DNA from: Methylocaldum sp002005105
GTDB lineage: Bacteria; Pseudomonadota; Gammaproteobacteria; Methylococcales; Methylococcaceae
Assembly (NCBI RefSeq): GCF_051027545.1
Contig: NZ_CP194902.1
Coordinates: forward strand, 4,030,001-4,094,000
Reading direction: 5' to 3'
DNA length: 64,000 nt
In this document: positions 51,592 to 60,109 of the stretch, one piece after another
Layout: each line of letters opens with the position of its first letter
How positions within the stretch are numbered: the stretch's first letter is position 1
Notes under the pieces: model-generated
The model's database searches: none
The model's input: the letters and a program-made list of their open reading frames with translations, nothing else
Told to the model about the DNA's origin: nothing
Translations under genes and position numbers: made by a program

Positions 51592-52107
51592 ATGGAAAAG
51601 CTCAAAGCGGCCATCCGGGATATTCCGGATTTTCCAAAGCCGGGCATTCTCTTCAAGGACATCACGCCTCTAGTCAAGGATCCGGTCACATTGAGGTTGG
51701 CGGTGCACCATTTGTTGCACCCATACCTCGGCCGGGAAATCACTGCGGTCGCCGGCATGGAAGCGCGCGGCTTTATTTTTGGCTCGTTGGTCGCCTGGGA
51801 GTTGGGCGTAGGGTTCATCCCTCTTCGAAAACCCGGAAAACTCCCTTATGACGTGCAAACCATTAGTTACGACCTCGAATATGGATCCGCTGCGCTCGAG
51901 GTGCATATCGATGCGTTGGGTCCCGAAGACAAGGTTCTCTTGGTAGACGATCTGTTGGCTACCGGTGGCACGGCTAAAGCCAGCTGCGAGCTGGTCGAGT
52001 CTTTGGGCGCGGAAATCGTCGGTTGCGCGTTTGTCGTGGAGCTCGATGAGCTGAAAGGACGGGATAAATTGGAACGATACTCCGTCCATTCACTCTTACA
52101 CTATTAA
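51592..52107 (+). CDS. apt: Adenine phosphoribosyltransferase
   Basis: 171 aa from the ATG at 51592, one base after the dxs stop. Salvages adenine to AMP with PRPP. Start MEKLKAAIRDIPDFPKPGI, then FKDITPLV, AGMEARGFIFG, PLRKPGKLP and the PRPP loop VLLVDDLLATGGTA. Coupling to dxs is positional. Confidence 0.95.
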   Translation: MEKLKAAIRDIPDFPKPGILFKDITPLVKDPVTLRLAVHHLLHPYLGREITAVAGMEARGFIFGSLVAWELGVGFIPLRKPGKLPYDVQTISYDLEYGSAALEVHIDALGPEDKVLLVDDLLATGGTAKASCELVESLGAEIVGCAFVVELDELKGRDKLERYSVHSLLHY

Positions 52108-52251
52108 TTGCGCAACAACGCTGTCATTAACCGGTGAGCATACTTCATACGGCGCATTTCTTCTGTCCGACAAAGCCGTGGCTTCATTCGTATCAGTGAA
52201 AATAGTGCTTGCGTCCGTACCCAACGGCGTGCCCGAGCGGCCGAGATTCAG

Positions 52252-53094
52252 ATGAGCAGCGCCGGGCATATCGGGAGCACGGATGCGCTGTCAAGCCGAA
52301 AAACGGCGGTCGCCCGCATCCTCCACATCACCGACTTTCACTTTCTTGCCGAACAAGGCCAAACATTGCTTGGGGTGGAAACCGAGCTGAGTTTTGCGGC
52401 TGTTGTGGAACGCGCCAACCAGACCCCTTGGCGGCCGGACCTGGCTCTCCTGACGGGCGACCTGGTTCAGGACCCGTGTGTTTCAAGTTATCAACGGCTT
52501 AAACAACGGCTTACCGCCTTGAATGTTCACTGCTATTGCCTTCCGGGTAATCATGACGATCCTCGGCTCATGTCAGAACTTTTGCCGTCCGAGAATGTTC
52601 ATGTCAGCCCGCAGATACTCCTGGACAAATGGCAGATCATTTGTCTGGACAGCACCATCAGCGGCAAGCCTAACGGGCGCTTGTCAGATGAACAGCTTCG
52701 CTTACTCGAAATTTCGCTGACCGAACACTCCGACCGTTATGCCCTTATCGCGCTTCACCATCACCCTATCCCCAGCGGCAGCCTGTGGATGGATACCATG
52801 GTGCTGGAAAATGCGGACGAGTTTTTGACGATAACTCAGAAATACCCTCACGCTCGAGTCGTCGTATTCGGCCACGTACATCAAGCGATGGACGAGGTAT
52901 ACGGACGGCTGCGTCTACTCGCCTCCCCTTCAACGTGCTTTCAGTTCAAACCCCTAAGTCCGGATTTTGCCGTCGACCGGGCTCCTCAAGGCTACCGATG
53001 GATTGAGCTTTACGCCGACGGAACGATAGATACCGGCGTGGAGCGGCTCGCTGAGATGCCGGCAGGTCTGGAGTTCACGTCAAAAGGATATTGA
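52252..53094 (+). CDS. cpdA: 3',5'-cyclic-AMP phosphodiesterase (CpdA type metallophosphoesterase)
   Basis: 280 aa. Calcineurin-like metal motifs in order: HITDFHFL (the DxH motif), LLTGDLVQD, LPGNHDD, ALHHHPIPSG and VVFGHVHQAMD. The sizes and spacing fit CpdA, which hydrolyses cAMP with a di-metal site. Other class III phosphodiesterases share the fold, so cAMP is likely but not certain. The ATG at 52252 has only a weak ribosome site. Confidence 0.87.
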   Translation: MSSAGHIGSTDALSSRKTAVARILHITDFHFLAEQGQTLLGVETELSFAAVVERANQTPWRPDLALLTGDLVQDPCVSSYQRLKQRLTALNVHCYCLPGNHDDPRLMSELLPSENVHVSPQILLDKWQIICLDSTISGKPNGRLSDEQLRLLEISLTEHSDRYALIALHHHPIPSGSLWMDTMVLENADEFLTITQKYPHARVVVFGHVHQAMDEVYGRLRLLASPSTCFQFKPLSPDFAVDRAPQGYRWIELYADGTIDTGVERLAEMPAGLEFTSKGY

Positions 53095-53120
53095 CGGCAT
53101 TACTGGTTTGCATTGAACTG

Positions 53121-54314
53121 CTAAAAGCGAAAGGAAAGTTCCAGCGCGAATAAATCCCAGTCCGGGTCGAGTTTTTGTGGATCCGGATTCTCCGTGTCCG
53201 CAAGCCAGCCGGTGCCGTGTACACGATGATACTCCGCCCGCGCCATCCAGTTTGGGGTAATGTCCCAACGCAGACCGACCGTCCAATCCTTAGCGAAGCG
53301 ACTGGAGCCTGGCCTACCGGTTCGCTGTTCGTACTTTTCGCCGTAACGATCGTTGATATCTTGATAAAGTACATCATAACGAACCATCATCTCGATTTCG
53401 TCGGTGAGGCGATATGTGCCTTGAACATAGTAACTTTCTCCCGTCGCAGCCGTGTTCGGAAGCAATGGGCCAAAATGTTTCAGGCGGGTATTGCGTAATG
53501 CATATTCACCAGTTAACGATAGACGCTCGCCATTGTACTGTGCCGAAAAGACATACGGCTGAAACCGAACATCCCCATTGGAAAAAAAATCGTTTTGGCC
53601 CGAGTCGTAGCCCGCACGTGCCGAGGCAGCGGTAAATGCGAGACGAATGAGACCGCTCTGGTATTCGTAGAGAAGCTGACCGAGATAAGATAGATTTCCG
53701 TTGAATTCACCTGGCCTATTCCTGCCAAGCATCGATGCCTCCAGAGACTTGTCGACCGTCGGCACTCCGACATTCATCCGTAATGAAAATGCGCCGATAG
53801 GACTTTCATACTCACCGTATGCTTGGCCTCCGTCCGACGAAAGTGCAAAGTTGCGAGTACGGTCGAAATAAATACTCTGCGGCAAAAAGATGGAAGGACG
53901 AGTAAAAGCTACGTCACGAGTCTCGTTATATAATCCAAGCGGGTTTTTTACCCGCCCCAAACGCAGTCCAGCGCGGATCTCTGCAGTTTCGAAAGCCGTA
54001 AAATCAAGTACGCCGTAATCCAACCGCACCTCTTCATCTTCCAACTCTCCGGCGCGGCGGTATAACACTTGGGCCGCCAAACCCAAGCGGCTCAATGGAC
54101 GCAATGAGACGTTAAACCCAGCCTCGGTAAAGTCCAAACTTCCGTCTTTACTGTCTCCGTAAAAATTATTTTCGGAGGTCAAAACAAAGTTTTGGCTAAT
54201 AAAGCCGTGGTATTGGAAAGTATCTTTCCAATCGGCAAACGCGTTATGGCAGCTACAAAAAATTAGCGAAACGACCGTAAACCGGACCTTCTTGGGACGG
54301 AATAAACTTGTCAT
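53121..54314 (-). CDS. Outer membrane porin-like protein
   Basis: 397 aa. Signal peptide to about residue 28 (FCSCHNAFA), then DWKDTFQYHGFISQNFVLTSEN and repeated amphipathic strands (YRRAGELEDEEVRLDYGVLDF, GLRLGRVKNPLGLYNETRDVAF), ending in ELSFRF with terminal Phe. It resembles porins that accompany small phosphate-binding-protein genes. Its ATG overlaps the stop of the PstS-like gene (ATGA), so they are partners. The substrate (phosphate or another anion) is inferred from that neighbour only. Confidence 0.75.
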   Translation of the reverse strand: MTSLFRPKKVRFTVVSLIFCSCHNAFADWKDTFQYHGFISQNFVLTSENNFYGDSKDGSLDFTEAGFNVSLRPLSRLGLAAQVLYRRAGELEDEEVRLDYGVLDFTAFETAEIRAGLRLGRVKNPLGLYNETRDVAFTRPSIFLPQSIYFDRTRNFALSSDGGQAYGEYESPIGAFSLRMNVGVPTVDKSLEASMLGRNRPGEFNGNLSYLGQLLYEYQSGLIRLAFTAASARAGYDSGQNDFFSNGDVRFQPYVFSAQYNGERLSLTGEYALRNTRLKHFGPLLPNTAATGESYYVQGTYRLTDEIEMMVRYDVLYQDINDRYGEKYEQRTGRPGSSRFAKDWTVGLRWDITPNWMARAEYHRVHGTGWLADTENPDPQKLDPDWDLFALELSFRF

Positions 54315-54775
54315 TGGGTGACTTCACGAATGGTAATCGAGCGTACACTGCGGTCGATTTCCGCATCGGGTAGGTAGCCAATTGCTCCGGGTGTCTTCGA
54401 AATCAACGTGCGCATTTCCTCGACAGTTGATACAGTTTCGGGGGCTTGTCCGGTACCGGAAAACACTTTGCGATCCCAGGTTTGTCTGAGCTGGTGTGCA
54501 AACATTCCTAGATGTTTCTTGCAAAACTCTTTGTGGATTGGGCTGCTGTCCGGCAGTACGAACACGACTACAGGAGTTCCGTCCCGCCATGAACGCTGTG
54601 ACATTGTGAATAATGCCCTAGCCTCCTGTTGGCTGATTTCGGAAACGGGAGCATTCGGGTGTACAACTACGGCTTGTGAAGCCGCCGTTTTGGAAGTGAA
54701 TAGAAAAATGGCTAGCGTAATGAAACGCGCGACAAACGGAAAATAGCGCGTAGACTCCAAAAGCGGGAAGTTCAA
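54311..54775 (-). CDS. Short PstS-like periplasmic substrate-binding protein
   Basis: 154 aa. No ATG is available; the start is probably the TTG at 54775, giving a signal peptide through TSKTAASQA. The body (VVVHPNAPVSEISQQEARAL, FTMSQRSWRDGTPVVVFVLPDSSP, VRTLISKTPGAIGYLP) is the compact single-lobe PBP-like domain common beside porins, not the full ~330-aa PstS. It overlaps the porin gene by 4 bp and follows rppH by 17 bp. Confidence 0.78.
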   Translation of the reverse strand: MNFPLLESTRYFPFVARFITLAIFLFTSKTAASQAVVVHPNAPVSEISQQEARALFTMSQRSWRDGTPVVVFVLPDSSPIHKEFCKKHLGMFAHQLRQTWDRKVFSGTGQAPETVSTVEEMRTLISKTPGAIGYLPDAEIDRSVRSITIREVTQ

Positions 54776-54792
54776 AATCGGTTTTCGCGGCG

Positions 54793-55317
54793 CTAGGTTT
54801 TTCGGCCAGCGGCCAACGAATCAGCAGGACTGGTTGAAACTGTTCCAGGCGTCAGATAATTTCCCAGTTCCGTTAATGCTTGACGATAGACTTGTCGTTT
54901 GAAATACACTACATCACTCACCGGGTACCAATAATCAACCCAACACCACGCGTCAAATTCCGGTCTTTCGCTACAATCCAAGCGAATCTTGGACTCCTCG
55001 CTGGACAACCGCAGGATATACCAGAGCTGCTTCTGCCCTATGCAAAGCGGAAATGAATGTTTTCGGATATAACGTTCAGGAAGATCGTAACGCAACCAAT
55101 CTCCGGTTCGTCCGATGAGTTGCACATCGTGCTTCTTCAGCCCGACTTCCTCATACAATTCTCTGTACATTGCAGCTTCCGGCGCTTCATTTAATTTTAT
55201 ACCGCCTTGGGGAAACTGCCAGGAACGCATGCCGACCCGCCTTGCCCAGAACACACGGCCATCGTTATTACACAAAACGATACCCACGTTTAGGCGATAA
55301 CCATCCGCGTCGATCAT
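54793..55317 (-). CDS. rppH: RNA pyrophosphohydrolase
   Basis: 174 aa. Nudix enzyme that removes pyrophosphate from 5'-triphosphate RNA and triggers decay. MIDADGYRLNVGIVLCN and the Nudix box GGIKLNEAPEAAMYRELYEEVGL are the standard RppH signature, followed by WLRYDLPE and QKQLWYILRL. It heads a minus-strand group with the PstS-like and porin genes. Confidence 0.94.
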   Translation of the reverse strand: MIDADGYRLNVGIVLCNNDGRVFWARRVGMRSWQFPQGGIKLNEAPEAAMYRELYEEVGLKKHDVQLIGRTGDWLRYDLPERYIRKHSFPLCIGQKQLWYILRLSSEESKIRLDCSERPEFDAWCWVDYWYPVSDVVYFKRQVYRQALTELGNYLTPGTVSTSPADSLAAGRKT

Positions 55318-55489
55318 GGTTAGAGTTAAATCCTACTACTGTCCTCGGTGATATAATCCCAGCCTGCTGGATCTGACCGATATCCGAGCGTCGCCGTTGA
55401 GACTTGCTTACGGCTTTGCAGCACTCAGTTGATCCTTTTTAGCTTTTTACTTTCTGCGCAAGCATTCGAATCGAATTTAAAGGAAACGC

Positions 55490-56209
55490 GTGAGTCTGGC
55501 AATATTTGACCTTGATAACACCCTTTTAGGTGGCGATAGCGACTATCTGTGGGGGCAATTTCTGGTCGAGAAGGGAATCGTGGACCGAAAGCATTACGAA
55601 GAGGCCAATGCCCGGTTTTACGAGGATTACAAGAACGGTACGCTCGATATCGTCGAGTTTCTGGAGTTCGCCTTAAGCCCTTTGGCCGACAATCAGCTTG
55701 ATGCTCTGCACGGATGGCGTGCCGCCTTTATTGAAGAGAAAATCAGACCGATATTATTGCCGGCTGCCACGGCACTCATTGAAAAACACCGCCGCGCGGG
55801 CGATGTCCCGATCATTATCACCGCTACCAATCGCTTCGTGACCGAGCCGATCGCCCGGCTTTACGGCGTCGAACATCTCATCGCTACGACACCGGAACTC
55901 GAGAACGGCCATTACACCGGCCGATTCGTGGGCACTCCGTGTTTTCGTGAAGGCAAGGTGCAACGTTTGAAAGAATGGTTAGGGGAGAACGATCACGACC
56001 TGGCGAATAGCTGGTTTTACAGCGACTCACACAACGATCTGCCGCTGCTTTCGCTCGTAGGCTTCCCCGTTGCCGTGGATCCTGATGAGAAGCTTGAGAC
56101 ATTTGCCGCCCGGAACAGCTGGCCGGTTATAAGTCTCCGCAACGGTTCCTGTCCGGAAGACCATGCCAGGCGACTGAAAAGAACGCATCAAGCCTTGCGG
56201 ATCAAGTAA
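55490..56209 (+). CDS. HAD-IB family hydrolase (SerB-like phosphatase)
   Basis: 239 aa from GTG at 55490 behind AAAGGAAA. Catalytic motif I is FDLDNTLLGGDSD, motif II is IIITATNRF, and the Lys motif EGKVQRL and motif IV SDSHNDLPLLSLVG follow. These are the IB subclass features of phosphoserine-phosphatase-like enzymes with a helical cap. The substrate is unknown. The last 22 bp overlap the convergent tusA-like gene. Confidence 0.9.
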   Translation: MSLAIFDLDNTLLGGDSDYLWGQFLVEKGIVDRKHYEEANARFYEDYKNGTLDIVEFLEFALSPLADNQLDALHGWRAAFIEEKIRPILLPAATALIEKHRRAGDVPIIITATNRFVTEPIARLYGVEHLIATTPELENGHYTGRFVGTPCFREGKVQRLKEWLGENDHDLANSWFYSDSHNDLPLLSLVGFPVAVDPDEKLETFAARNSWPVISLRNGSCPEDHARRLKRTHQALRIK

Positions 56210-56418
56210 AAGAAAACGCCGGTTTCCTCCCTCTGGTCCAACATTTGATGTCCAGCCTGCTCCAGAAAAACTCCAAAGTCCAGAACAGAGGCCGGATCGG
56301 TGGCCAGGACTCGGATTACCTGACCGGTTTCCATCGACTGCAAAGCTTTTTTTAATCGTAAGAGCGGCAGAGGACACATCAATCCTGAGGTGTCTATTTC
56401 AAAATCGACTTGCACCAT
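56188..56418 (-). CDS. TusA-family sulfurtransferase
   Basis: 76 aa. The fold is recognised by TSGLMCPLPLLRLKKALQSM, where Cys15 in CPxP carries the persulfide, then GQVIRVLATDPASVLDF and the FLEQAGHQMLDQ helix. It passes sulfur in tRNA or cofactor thiolation pathways. It converges on the HAD gene with a 22-bp overlap. True TusA versus a TusA-like relay cannot be decided. Confidence 0.9.
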   Translation of the reverse strand: MVQVDFEIDTSGLMCPLPLLRLKKALQSMETGQVIRVLATDPASVLDFGVFLEQAGHQMLDQREETGVFFYLIRKA

Positions 56419-56477
56419 TCACCGATACCCGTTCGAAAGCCCGTGAGAACCGGGCCATTTTAGCAAAACCACACGAC

Positions 56478-57872
56478 ATGGATTATTTGCCCATATTTCT
56501 CAATCTTAAGAATGAACCTTGTCTGATTGTGGGAGGCGGGCCGGTCGCCGCCCGCAAGGCCGAAACTCTGTTTCAAGCCGGCGGGCAAGTCAGCGTGTTG
56601 GCTCCAACATTTCACGATTTGGTGCTAAAACTGCGGGACTCCGGATGCGTAACTCTAATTCCCAAGGTATTCCAACCTCAGGACGTACGCGGCTTTAGGC
56701 TAATCGTGGCGGCGACCGACGATGCCATCCTTAACGCACAGGTCGCCGAGGCGGCAAGGACACACAACATTCTCGTAAACGTCGTCGACCAACCTTCTCT
56801 CTGCACGTTTATCTTCCCGGCTATTATCGACCGCTCCCCGATCATTGCCGCGGTGTCCTCGGGTGGCACCTCGCCCGTCCTGGCTCGGATTCTCCGAATG
56901 CGAATCGAATCGCTGATACCGCCGGCCTACGGCCGCTTGGCCAGGATCGCAGCTGATTTCCGGACCCGTGTCAAGCAAGCGATCAAGGATCCGCAAATAC
57001 GCCGCAGGTTTTGGGAGAACGTTCTCTCCGGCCCGATCGCCGAACTGGTTTTCGCCGGAAGGGACGAACAAGCGACCGAACACCTGGAACAAGCCATTAC
57101 AGCCGAGACTTCAGGCAACGAAAGCGCGCATTCCGGTATGGTCTACTTGGTCGGTGCCGGACCGGGCGACCCGGATTTATTAACCATCCGGGCGCTGCGC
57201 CTGATGCAGGAAGCCGACGTAGTGGTTTACGATCGCCTCGTTTCCCCCGAAATTCTTCAGCTTGTCCGGCGCGACGCCGAAAAGATTTACGCGGGCAAAC
57301 AGCGCAACCGGCACACGCTCCCTCAGGCCGAAATCAATAGGCTTCTAACCGATCTCGCAAAAGCGGGCAAACGGGTCGTCCGTCTCAAAGGCGGAGATCC
57401 GTTCATTTTCGGACGCGGTGGAGAGGAAATCGAAACCCTGATGAACGAAGGGGTACCATTCCAAGTAACCCCGGGAATTACGGCCGCTTCCGGCTGCGCC
57501 GCCTATGCGGGTATACCGCTGACCCATCGCGATCACGCCCAATCCTGTACTTTCCTGACCGGCCATATGAAAGACGGCCGACTCATCGACATCGAGTGGA
57601 ACCAGTTGTCCCGACCAGGACAGACGCTGGTCTTTTACATGGGTCTTCAAGGATTGCCGGAGATTTGCTCGCGTTTGATTCAACATGGGTGTCCGGCCGA
57701 CCTTCCTGCCGCTCTCATCCAACAAGGGACCACTCAGCATCAGTCGGTTTTTACCGGAACCTTGAAAACCTTGCCGGAAATCGTGAGTCGCTCCGGCGTC
57801 AAGGCCCCGACGCTGCTCATCATCGGAAGCGTCGTCAGGTTACGGGAGAAACTCGCCTGGTTCCGACCGTAA
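56478..57872 (+). CDS. cysG: Siroheme synthase (CysG)
   Basis: 464 aa with both halves. N-terminal precorrin-2 dehydrogenase/ferrochelatase: VGGGPVAARKAETLFQAG, AATDDAILNAQVAEAA, SSGGTSPVLARILRMRIES. C-terminal SUMT methyltransferase from about residue 218: VYLVGAGPGDPDLLTIRALRLMQEADVVVYDRLVS, VVRLKGGDPFIFGRGGEE and TPGITAASGCAAYAGIPLTHRD. It makes siroheme from uroporphyrinogen III for sulfite/nitrite reductases. Transcribed alone. Confidence 0.96.
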   Translation: MDYLPIFLNLKNEPCLIVGGGPVAARKAETLFQAGGQVSVLAPTFHDLVLKLRDSGCVTLIPKVFQPQDVRGFRLIVAATDDAILNAQVAEAARTHNILVNVVDQPSLCTFIFPAIIDRSPIIAAVSSGGTSPVLARILRMRIESLIPPAYGRLARIAADFRTRVKQAIKDPQIRRRFWENVLSGPIAELVFAGRDEQATEHLEQAITAETSGNESAHSGMVYLVGAGPGDPDLLTIRALRLMQEADVVVYDRLVSPEILQLVRRDAEKIYAGKQRNRHTLPQAEINRLLTDLAKAGKRVVRLKGGDPFIFGRGGEEIETLMNEGVPFQVTPGITAASGCAAYAGIPLTHRDHAQSCTFLTGHMKDGRLIDIEWNQLSRPGQTLVFYMGLQGLPEICSRLIQHGCPADLPAALIQQGTTQHQSVFTGTLKTLPEIVSRSGVKAPTLLIIGSVVRLREKLAWFRP

Positions 57873-57890
57873 TGTTTAGCCCAAAAATGA

Positions 57891-58325
57891 TTAGCCGTCC
57901 TGCCTTTCGCGCGTGACGAGCCAATCGGCCCAGTTCAAAATCGGCCTGAGACGAGGTCCGAGCAGCTTATCCGCTTCTTCGAATGTCACCCATCGAAACT
58001 CGTCATGCTCCGGTTTGCCCAGTAGCGGATTGACGGGTAAATGCACCTCTCCGCCGGGAGATTCGGCCAGATAGTATCGAGCGATCTTGCCGGCACCGTA
58101 AGGCGGTGTTTCCAGATAACCCTTGCCCCAGCGGAAGTTCAGTTCTGTCAAGGCCGTTTCCTCGAATACTTCGCGCTGCGCCGCGGCCAAAGGGTCTTCG
58201 CCCTCTTCCACCACGCCTTTCGGGAAATCCCAATATTGGAACGTGCGGAGCAACAGATAACGCGGCTCTGCGGGATAGATGCGCACGATTACGACACCCG
58301 CCGACAAAATATAGGTTTTCATCAT
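57891..58325 (-). CDS. Nudix hydrolase, asymmetrical bis(5'-nucleosyl)-tetraphosphatase type
   Basis: 144 aa from the ATG at 58325, ten bases after GGAG. Nudix box GVVEEGEDPLAAAQREVFEETAL with WDFPKG before it, then ARYYLAES and HDEFRWVTFEEADKLL. These match Ap4A hydrolases rather than RppH or MutT. It converges on cysG. Confidence 0.85.
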   Translation of the reverse strand: MMKTYILSAGVVIVRIYPAEPRYLLLRTFQYWDFPKGVVEEGEDPLAAAQREVFEETALTELNFRWGKGYLETPPYGAGKIARYYLAESPGGEVHLPVNPLLGKPEHDEFRWVTFEEADKLLGPRLRPILNWADWLVTRERQDG

Positions 58326-58395
58326 GAGCAAGCTACTCCGGCAAGGAAACGAAAACGGTAGTTGGACTCACGCCCGGCATGCGCCGACGGCGGAT

Positions 58396-59229
58396 TCAAC
58401 CTGCTCGCCGCAACACCCAGTCGAGCGATCGATCCGGCAAAATTCTTTTCAGAAATCCGAACAAATAAGTGGGAAACGTGACGTAATAACGGGCTTTCGG
58501 TCTTTTTGCTTCAAGCGCGTGGATGACGGCTTTGAGTACGGCTTCCGGTCCGAGGGTAAACGGCACGGCAGGCCCTTCCTTGGCCAACCGCGACTCCATG
58601 GCCAAGTATTTCTCACGATGAACGCTCCGCGCGCTGTCGATGTTTTTCTTGTACATGGCCAGAGCGTTGTCCCGAAATCGGCTCACAATCGGTCCGGGTT
58701 CGACCAGGGAAACGAAAATCCCGGTACCCGCCAGCTCCAAGCGCAGCGTATCCGATAGTCCCTCCAAAGCATACTTGCTCGAGTTGTAGGCGCCCCGGTA
58801 CGCCATGGCGGCGAACCCGAGCACGGAGCTGTTCTGGATGATGCGCCCATATCCCTGCTTCCGCATCACCGGCAACACCAGCGCGGTCAGTTCGTGCGTC
58901 CCGAACAGATTGGTTTCGAATTGCTCTCGCAGCGCCTCGCGGCTCAAGTCCTCCACCGCCCCCGGCTGGCCGTAGGCGCCGTTGTTGAACACCGCATACA
59001 GATAGCCGCCCGTACTCCGTAGCACCTGCTCCAAGGCTAACCCGATGGAACGGGAATCCGCAAGATCGAGCCGGAACGCTTCGAAGCCCTCGGCGCACAA
59101 TTGTTTCACGTCGCTTTCCTTCCGGGCGGTGGCAAATACTCGATAACCGCGTTGCCGCAGTCCTCGGGCGGCGCACAGCCCAATACCGGAGGAACAGCCA
59201 GTAATCAAAATCGTCTTGTTATTGTGCAT
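58396..59229 (-). CDS. Short-chain dehydrogenase/reductase
   Basis: 277 aa. Classical SDR: TGCSSGIGLC cofactor loop at the N-terminus, NNGAYG (NNAG-type) near residue 67, IIQNSSVLGF with the Ser, and the catalytic Tyr-x3-Lys in YNSSKYALEG. Substrate unknown. It lies 37 bp downstream of atpG on the same strand, so it could be read through from the ATP synthase operon. Confidence 0.88.
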   Translation of the reverse strand: MHNNKTILITGCSSGIGLCAARGLRQRGYRVFATARKESDVKQLCAEGFEAFRLDLADSRSIGLALEQVLRSTGGYLYAVFNNGAYGQPGAVEDLSREALREQFETNLFGTHELTALVLPVMRKQGYGRIIQNSSVLGFAAMAYRGAYNSSKYALEGLSDTLRLELAGTGIFVSLVEPGPIVSRFRDNALAMYKKNIDSARSVHREKYLAMESRLAKEGPAVPFTLGPEAVLKAVIHALEAKRPKARYYVTFPTYLFGFLKRILPDRSLDWVLRRAG

Positions 59230-59265
59230 CGTGACAAAAACGGTTATGGAAAACCGAAGCTTTTT

Positions 59266-60105
59266 TCAGATCTGATTGCTTAGCAGCGATTCGGCGCTCA
59301 GTAAAATAATTTCGATTTCCTCGACGATCTCTTCCTGGCGCAGCGCGTTGCTCTTGCGGCGAAGATCCTGGATTTTGGTGTCCATCCGGCGCAAGGCGTT
59401 TTCCATATGCTCCAAGCGCTGACGGTTCTCCGCCATCAGCGAGGCGTAGAACAAGCCCGGGAGCTTGGCGAACAGGTAATGCTCGGTCAATTCGGCAAAA
59501 AACAGGGCCGGATCGAGATTTAGCCGTGGCGGATAAGCGAATACCGGTTCTTCGGCCGGCATTATCGGCAAAAGAACATGGGAAGCGACGCCGCCTTCGG
59601 AGTCGTGGGAAAGAACGCTCAATCGCTTCCACTGCGCCGACTCCGCCCACAGCCGATGTAACGTCGTCATCAACTCGTTCAGGACCGCGCGCACTTCCTC
59701 GGCAACATTGGGTCCATCCAGCCACGCTTCAAGGTCGCGGCGAGCTTGCAGCTTGCTCGCAAGCCGCCGCCCAACCACCACCAACCTCGGCCGAATCGGC
59801 GGCAATGCGGCCAAGGCAGCCATAATCGCCTCATTGAAATCGCCACAAAACCCGCGTTCCGATCCGATCAGAATAAGCACATGCGACTCAGCTTCCCTTT
59901 GCCTGACGCCGCTCCGAAAGGCCGGGTGAAAAGCCAGGAAATCCGAGGTAGCGGCCTCGATACTCTGGATCAAACGCCGCTGATGCCCCATGAACCGGTT
60001 GAACTTGCGAGTCTCGATCAACGCCAGCGTTTTCATGGCGGTCATAATGTCCGAGATCTCGTCCAGCCGCCGTAAACGGTGTTCGATTTCCGCTCGCCGA
60101 CTCAT
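59266..60105 (-). CDS. atpG: N-type F1-ATPase gamma subunit
   Basis: 279 aa. Starts MSRRAEIEHRLRRLDEISDIMTAMKTLALIETRKFNRF, the N-terminal helix of gamma subunits, and ends with the paired helix RRKSNALRQEEIVEEIEIILLSAESLL. It is diverged from the standard housekeeping gamma and lies last in the atpDCQ-BEFAG order typical of N-ATPases. Central stalk of the rotary motor. Four bp separate it from atpA. Confidence 0.9.
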   Translation of the reverse strand: MSRRAEIEHRLRRLDEISDIMTAMKTLALIETRKFNRFMGHQRRLIQSIEAATSDFLAFHPAFRSGVRQREAESHVLILIGSERGFCGDFNEAIMAALAALPPIRPRLVVVGRRLASKLQARRDLEAWLDGPNVAEEVRAVLNELMTTLHRLWAESAQWKRLSVLSHDSEGGVASHVLLPIMPAEEPVFAYPPRLNLDPALFFAELTEHYLFAKLPGLFYASLMAENRQRLEHMENALRRMDTKIQDLRRKSNALRQEEIVEEIEIILLSAESLLSNQI

Positions 60106-60109
60106 CCGT

